This document shows, in pieces, positions 16,224-20,038 of a DNA stretch of 20,038 nucleotides. The first letter of the stretch is position 1. Each line of letters begins with the position of its first letter. Origin of the DNA: an uncultured Chlorobiaceae bacterium. Lineage in GTDB: Bacteria; Bacteroidota; Chlorobiia; Chlorobiales; Chlorobiaceae. Made by a program: the position numbers and the translations under genes. The notes beneath the pieces were generated by a model. The model did not search any database and was not told the origin of the DNA. It worked only from the letters and a program-made list of their open reading frames with translations. Where the stretch lies: positions 1 to 20,038 of the forward strand of contig CAIXCO010000010.1 in assembly GCA_903917955.1 (NCBI GenBank), read 5' to 3'.

Positions 16224-16314
16224 ATATGCCTGGTACTCTTCTTTCAAACCCTGCGGGATTAAAATGTTGATGGAAAAAGCTGAAAAGGAGGCAACAAACG
16301 CCCCTGTTGATTGC

Positions 16315-16343
16315 AAGATACGCTATTGAAGGCTGTTTTTCAA
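16315..16343 (-). promoter_or_regulatory. Candidate sigma-70-like promoter for pgsA-pgpA
   Basis: On the minus strand TTGAAA (16338-16343, five of six consensus bases) and TATCTT (16315-16320, four of six) are exactly 17 bp apart, about 33 bases downstream of the mutS2 stop. This argues for a separate pgsA-pgpA transcript and for a pgsA start downstream of 16310. Confidence 0.5.
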
Positions 16344-16375
16344 TGCCTCTGCCCCTGTCATAAAGAATAAAGGTT

Positions 16376-18757
16376 TTACTCCAGCTCCACCACCGTCACT
16401 CCGGCACCACCCTCGCCCCACTCACCAAGACGAAAACTCTTGACCCCCTTGTGCTGCTGCAAAAACTCCGCCGTCCGCTGCCTGAGTGAACCGGTACCCT
16501 TGCCATGAAGAATCGTCGCCGAATGCATGCGGTTAACAAGCATCGTATCAAGAAATCGGTCAATTTTCCTGATCGCCTCATCACCGGTGAGCCCCCGCAA
16601 ATCAACCGTTGTTGACTCCACCGCCGAAGTTGTCGCAGTCCAGGAAGTTTTTTGCTGACGAGGAGCAGGCTCTTTGAGACTCTTTTTCACCTGTGTTTTC
16701 GATGTCTTTTCAAGGTTTTTCAGCGACGTCGTCAACCTGAAATTTCCGCACAACACCACCACACTCTCCTGATTGATACTCTCAACCTGACCGGAAGCCG
16801 TGCTGTCGAGAATGCGCACCAGATCACCCGCACGGATAGTGCGATCAAGCGCAACCCCCATCTCAGCCGCAGCACGCAGAGCCGTCTCACTCTGTTCAGC
16901 CTCCTGCTTTTTCAGCCCAAGTTTTTTTCGCGCCTCCTGTACCGCTTTCGCGTCCGTTGGAGTGCTCTTCACCTCCTGAACAATCTCGCGGATCTCTTTT
17001 CGGGCATGTTCCACCTCTTTCTGCAACTCCCTTGAAGCGCCAATCTTCAACTCCCTGCGCTTCCGCTCAAGACGCGCCTCCTCAGTGCGCAACACAAGCT
17101 CCCGTGCCGCAACATCCGAGCACTGCGCCTCCAGTTGCTCCTTCAACATGCGATTATCCTCAAACAGGCGACTCAAATCATCAAGCATCCGGTCAAGCCC
17201 GATCCGCTCATGCAGCATAAAGCCCGAAGCACGCTCAACCATATTCCCCGGGAAACCCATCCGCCTCATCATGGCAAAGGCAAAACTATTGCCCGGCAAC
17301 CCCTTCACAAAGCGGAAGGTAGGTACCAGCCCCGCCCGGTCAAACTCCATTGCACCGTTTACCACACCCTCGCGCTCATGGGCGTAGGCCTTGAGGTCAC
17401 CAAGGTGGGTGGTCACAATGGTTTTGGTGCCGCGATTGAGCAGCTCCTCCATCACCGCACGGGCAATGGCTCCACCCTCCTCCACATCAGTACCGGCACA
17501 GAGTTCATCAATCAGCACCAGATCGCGACTCCCTGCCATATCAAGAATGGTTTTAATCGAGCCAAGATGAGAGCTGAAGGTGGAGAGGTCATTCTCTATC
17601 GACTGATCATCGCCAATCTCAATAAAAATATCACCGAAAAGGGGAAAGACCGAACTCTCACTGCAAGGCAAAAGATAGCCATGCACCAGCATACAGCAAA
17701 GCAGCCCGGCCGTCTTCATCGCCACCGATTTTCCACCCGCATTGGGCCCCGAAATCACCAGCACCCGGTCATTTTCATCAAGCTCAAGGTCGAGCGGCAA
17801 CACCTCCTTGTGATGATGCGAAATCAAAAGCCACGGGTGAAACCCCTTGATAATGCGAAGAGAATGACCATCGGAGAGGCCCGGAAGCACCGATCGGGTT
17901 TCAACCGCAAAGCGGGCACGGGCAAAAAGGGAATCAAACTCACCAAGCAGCGTCTCATTATGCCTCAGATTCTCAAGCTCGGGACGCAGCTCTTCGGTCA
18001 TCGCCTTCAGAATGCGCTCAATCTCCCTCCGCTCGCTGATCTCCAGATCCTGAATGCGGTTACTGATCTCAAGCGTTTCGGCAGGCTCAATAAAGACGGT
18101 CTGCCCACTCCCCGAGTAATCCTGGATATAGCCCGCTATTTTATATTTGTACTCCACCCTGAGCCCAAGGGTCAAGCGCCCGTTCTTGATGGCAATCGTA
18201 TCCTCCATCAGCCAGCCGCTCTCCTGACAACGCCTCTGGAGCCGCTCCATCTTCCGCCGAATCAAATCACGACTCCCGCTCAGCTCACGGCGAAGCAGCA
18301 GAAGCGTCTCGCTCGCCGTATCGCGCACCCTCGACTGCTCATCAATAATGCGACGAATCGAGGCCTGAAGGCTCTTCTCAAGCCAAAGTCGAATGGCAAA
18401 CTCATTCAGCAGAGGGTAGACCTCGCGATTGAGGAACATGAACTTGCGCAACTGCACCGATGAAAAAAGGAGGTGATGGATATCCTGCAACTCCTCCGGC
18501 TCAAGATAACTCTCAAGAATCTCAAGCTTTTTCAAAAGAGGCCGCGTATCCGGCAACCATGAAAAGGGAAGCGCACTCCCCTCCTGCAGCAGATTACGCA
18601 ACTCAAGCACCCGCTCAAGCTCAGCCACCAGCGCCTCACGTCCAGACTCCGGAATGGCCGCAACAAGCCTGTCGCGCCCCATCGCCGAAAGGCAAAACTT
18701 CGTGGTATAGTGGGCGACTTTATCGAATTCGAGTTTTTTAAGGGTAATGGGATTCAT
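16376..18757 (-). CDS. mutS2: MutS2 endonuclease/ATPase with C-terminal Smr domain
   Basis: The 793-residue protein has the MutS2 order: an N-terminal lever/clamp region, the ATPase with Walker A SGPNAGGKS (336-344), the GDDQSIENDLSTFSSHL signature (382-398), Walker B VLIDELCAGTD (414-424) and TTHLGDLK (449-456), a charged coiled-coil (about 520-610), then an Smr domain (718-793) with VDLRG (718-722) and HGKGTG (751-756). It lacks the mismatch-recognition domain of MutS1. Family members limit homologous recombination or, as shown in Bacillus, bind collided ribosomes; the Smr domain is a nuclease or RNA-binding module. The ATG at 18757 has CAGGAT about seven bases upstream. Confidence 0.96.
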   Translation of the reverse strand: MNPITLKKLEFDKVAHYTTKFCLSAMGRDRLVAAIPESGREALVAELERVLELRNLLQEGSALPFSWLPDTRPLLKKLEILESYLEPEELQDIHHLLFSSVQLRKFMFLNREVYPLLNEFAIRLWLEKSLQASIRRIIDEQSRVRDTASETLLLLRRELSGSRDLIRRKMERLQRRCQESGWLMEDTIAIKNGRLTLGLRVEYKYKIAGYIQDYSGSGQTVFIEPAETLEISNRIQDLEISERREIERILKAMTEELRPELENLRHNETLLGEFDSLFARARFAVETRSVLPGLSDGHSLRIIKGFHPWLLISHHHKEVLPLDLELDENDRVLVISGPNAGGKSVAMKTAGLLCCMLVHGYLLPCSESSVFPLFGDIFIEIGDDQSIENDLSTFSSHLGSIKTILDMAGSRDLVLIDELCAGTDVEEGGAIARAVMEELLNRGTKTIVTTHLGDLKAYAHEREGVVNGAMEFDRAGLVPTFRFVKGLPGNSFAFAMMRRMGFPGNMVERASGFMLHERIGLDRMLDDLSRLFEDNRMLKEQLEAQCSDVAARELVLRTEEARLERKRRELKIGASRELQKEVEHARKEIREIVQEVKSTPTDAKAVQEARKKLGLKKQEAEQSETALRAAAEMGVALDRTIRAGDLVRILDSTASGQVESINQESVVVLCGNFRLTTSLKNLEKTSKTQVKKSLKEPAPRQQKTSWTATTSAVESTTVDLRGLTGDEAIRKIDRFLDTMLVNRMHSATILHGKGTGSLRQRTAEFLQQHKGVKSFRLGEWGEGGAGVTVVELE

Positions 18758-18884
18758 TGATATCCTGTACTTCTATATGCCTTTACGGCAATTGCGTCAT
18801 TACTGATCGATACACAAAAACAGATGGCTGTTCATAAGCATCAAACATACTGAAAATATATAAAGTTGTGCAGGTTCAGGGAAT

Positions 18885-18909
18885 AAAAAAGCCGGGGAAT
18901 TGTTCCGGC
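18885..18909 (-). terminator. Orphan intrinsic terminator upstream of the toxin-antitoxin module
   Basis: On the minus strand the sequence reads GCCGGAACAATTCCCCGGC followed by six T residues. The GCCGG/CCGGC arms (18905-18909 with 18891-18895) extend by AA/TT across a two-base bulge. The orientation would stop transcripts coming leftward from about 18,910-19,100, where no minus-strand gene is seen. Confidence 0.6.
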
Positions 18910-18985
18910 ATCTTCCTGTCAGGGTAAGTTATTTAAAAATAAGGTGATTTGCGTGAAAAGAGGATTTGGCAAGCATACCTCCACG

Positions 18986-18997
18986 AATAGCACTATT
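18986..18997. repeat. Distal operator candidate AATAG-CA-CTATT
   Basis: A perfect 5-base dyad with a 2-base centre. It repeats the core of the palindrome in the promoter spacer at 19014-19028, with centres about 29.5 bp apart, close to three helical turns. The placement upstream of the -35 fits a second binding site for the antitoxin. Confidence 0.45.
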
Positions 18998-19007
18998 AAA
19001 ACATTTT

Positions 19008-19036
19008 TTGTTTCAATAGAAACTATTGCATATACT
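19008..19036 (+). promoter_or_regulatory. Promoter of the Xre-RES operon
   Basis: TTGTTT (19008-19013) and TATACT (19031-19036, five of six consensus bases) are separated by 17 bp. Transcription would begin near 19043, 25 bases before the antitoxin ATG, leaving room for the GGAGGG ribosome site. The spacer contains a 15-base palindrome. Confidence 0.55.
19014..19028. promoter_or_regulatory. Operator candidate CAATAG-AAA-CTATTG inside the promoter spacer
   Basis: A perfect 6-base dyad with a 3-base centre fills almost the entire spacer between -35 and -10. A bound dimer would block RNA polymerase. Xre-type antitoxins usually repress their own operon, so the expected ligand is the antitoxin or its complex with the RES toxin. 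Confidence 0.55.
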
Positions 19037-19067
19037 TTTTCAGGCATCACAACAAACGGAGGGAACA

Positions 19068-19463
19068 ATGGAGACGGTACTTGAACGCCAAAGCATCACA
19101 ACGAAAGATCGTGGTGCATTAGCCACCATGGTAATGACGCTGTTTGACCACTGGAAACTGACAACGGAAGATCAGGCACTGCTTTTGGGACTTGCCGCAG
19201 CCAACAGGGCCGCCTTGACGCGCTATCGCAAAGGAGAACCGATTGGAACAAGTCGTGACCAGTATGAACGGGTAGGCCATTTGCTGGCAATTCACAAGAA
19301 TCTCCGTACGCTCTTTCCGAAAAACCGGGATCTTGCCTATCGCTGGATGTCCACACGGAACAAAGCCTTCGATAACCTTACCCCGATTGAGGTCATCAAA
19401 GAGTGGGGCTTTGCCGGTCTTTTGAGGGTGCGATTCTATCTTGACCGCGCAAGCGGAATGTAA
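19068..19463 (+). CDS. Xre/MbcA/ParS-type antitoxin (DUF2384)
   Basis: The 131-residue protein has an N-terminal helix-turn-helix-like region (about 16-60, including TTEDQALLLGL and RAALTRYRKGEP) and a C-terminal DUF2384 toxin-binding domain (about 86-131: YRWMSTRNKAFDNLTPIEVI, then LLRVRFYLDRASG). This is the antitoxin partner of RES toxins: it binds and covers the toxin active site and represses the operon. The ATG at 19068 has a GGAGGG site with four-base spacing. An in-frame TTG at 19026 is rejected because it lies in the promoter and operator. The toxin gene follows after 14 bp. Confidence 0.88.
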   Translation: METVLERQSITTKDRGALATMVMTLFDHWKLTTEDQALLLGLAAANRAALTRYRKGEPIGTSRDQYERVGHLLAIHKNLRTLFPKNRDLAYRWMSTRNKAFDNLTPIEVIKEWGFAGLLRVRFYLDRASGM

Positions 19464-19477
19464 ACTGGCTGCGCCCA

Positions 19478-20038
19478 ATGGATAACATTTTCTCCCATAT
19501 CACGGCAGCTGATATTCACCACGACCTGATACGCAACATCGTATCCTTGAATGAATCAGAGAATCCGTTCGACGACTTGAGCAGCAACACAGAGGAGTGG
19601 TTCCTGGCTCGTCAGGTCGAATCCGATACCAGACCGCAGCCTTATCAGTCACACACCCCGCAACTCCATCGCCCCTTTGAAGAGGCCCTGTGGCTTAATG
19701 CTATACACTGGCCATTTATAAACCGGCAGACAAGCCGATTTTCGGATGGGTCATTCGGAGTCTGGTATGGAAGTGACAGGCTCGAAACGTCCGTCCATGA
19801 ATCGGCTTACCACTGGTTTCGGGGTTTACTCTGCGATGCTGGCTTTGAGCATGAAGAGGTAATCATTGAGCGCACACTCTATGCTGTGGCGTGCGATGCG
19901 GTATTGCTTGATTTTCGCTCCGTCTCTGCAAACTATCCAGCTCTCCTTCATACAGCCGATTACACTTTCACTCAGTCCATCGGAGCGAGAATCCACGGGG
20001 AAGGCCATCCCGGTCTGCTCACCTTGTCCGCTCGACAC
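19478..20038 (+). CDS. RES-domain toxin, 3' end cut by the window edge
   Basis: An open frame runs from the ATG at 19478 to the right edge (187 codons, no stop). After an N-terminal extension of about 80 residues, the RES fold is visible: SRFSDGSFGVWYGSDRLETS (86-105) and then VHESAYHWF (106-114) supply the conserved arginine (R87), tyrosine (Y97) and glutamate (E107). The GHPGLLTLSAR block (176-186) supplies the serine (S184). These are the R, E and S residues for which the domain is named. Characterised relatives degrade NAD+ by phosphorolysis or hydrolysis (MbcT, RES-Xre systems) or ADP-ribosylate Prs (ParT). Catalytic residues appear intact, so the toxin is likely active. There is no good Shine-Dalgarno; translation is probably coupled to the antitoxin 14 bp upstream. 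Confidence 0.85.
   Translation, partial: MDNIFSHITAADIHHDLIRNIVSLNESENPFDDLSSNTEEWFLARQVESDTRPQPYQSHTPQLHRPFEEALWLNAIHWPFINRQTSRFSDGSFGVWYGSDRLETSVHESAYHWFRGLLCDAGFEHEEVIIERTLYAVACDAVLLDFRSVSANYPALLHTADYTFTQSIGARIHGEGHPGLLTLSARH

Larger units (their letters stand above)
18758..19067. other. Divergent region between mutS2 and the toxin-antitoxin module
   Basis: This 310-bp gap is AT-rich. From left to right it holds the mutS2 leader with a small TGCC-TTTAC-GGCA hairpin near 18778-18791, a minus-strand intrinsic terminator (18885-18909) with no evident source gene, two palindromic operator candidates (18986-18997, 19014-19028), the antitoxin promoter (19008-19036) and its GGAGGG ribosome site (19058-19063). 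No protein-coding ORF is supported. Confidence 0.55.

Noticed and set aside
17135..18463. Long open frame (442 codons) on the plus strand
   Set aside because: It lies wholly antisense to mutS2, whose motifs are complete. It has no family resemblance and an odd His/Lys/Gln-rich composition typical of a shadow frame.
18778..18791. TGCC-TTTAC-GGCA hairpin in the mutS2 leader
   Set aside because: Four-base arms are too short to separate from chance, and there is no U-tract or further pairing.
19026..19067. TTG start giving a longer antitoxin
   Set aside because: It lies within the operator and overlaps the -10 region. The ATG at 19068 has a near-perfect ribosome site.
1..20038. CRISPR arrays, insertion sequences, tRNA or rRNA genes, phage genes
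   Set aside because: I looked for repeat-spacer patterns, terminal inverted repeats with transposase, cloverleaf-like segments and phage proteins, and found none that can be supported by reading alone.

Overview
The window looks like core chromosome of a green sulfur bacterium (Chlorobiaceae: Chlorobium, Pelodictyon or a relative). This is inferred from the protein content. There is a monomeric NADP-type isocitrate dehydrogenase of the kind used in the reductive TCA cycle, a Bacteroidota/Chlorobiota-type FabI, a Get3/ArsA-like ATPase with a C-terminal HSP20-like domain, and a mid-range base composition. No tRNA, rRNA, CRISPR array or insertion sequence was recognised. The species cannot be fixed from the sequence alone.

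Layout. Positions 1-432 (minus) hold the N-terminal part of a YmdB-type metallophosphoesterase that runs off the left edge. It is divergent from a membrane-anchored L,D-transpeptidase (742-1362, plus). That gene converges on icd (minus) across a bidirectional hairpin terminator. Next on the minus strand come fabI, with its own terminator and a candidate promoter, and then a long co-directional block read right to left: uvrD/pcrA, an MJ1255-type glycosyltransferase, a nitroreductase, aat, a possible 20-codon leader ORF with the best Shine-Dalgarno in the region, and the ArsA-like ATPase. The uvrD promoter region faces a plus-strand trio: a cytosolic GH13 amylase-family enzyme, a YjbQ protein and dxs. 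The 3' end of dxs overlaps tail-to-tail with pgpA by 22 bp. pgsA and pgpA are adjacent and encode consecutive steps of phosphatidylglycerol synthesis; a good promoter lies just upstream of pgsA. mutS2 precedes them on the same strand.

The right edge (about 18,880-20,038) is accessory: a Xre/MbcA/ParS-type antitoxin followed after 14 bp by a RES-domain toxin cut by the window end. The module has a sigma-70-like promoter whose 17-bp spacer is almost filled by a palindrome (CAATAG-AAA-CTATTG). A second copy of the core (AATAG-CA-CTATT) lies about 30 bp upstream. I read these as tandem autoregulatory operators. A minus-strand intrinsic terminator with no obvious gene feeding it sits just upstream.

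Most of the window is ordinary housekeeping sequence. The items most worth a second look are the toxin-antitoxin operator pair, the orphan terminator beside it, the small leader ORF before the ArsA-like gene, and a -10-like TATCTT box found upstream of icd, fabI and pgsA.
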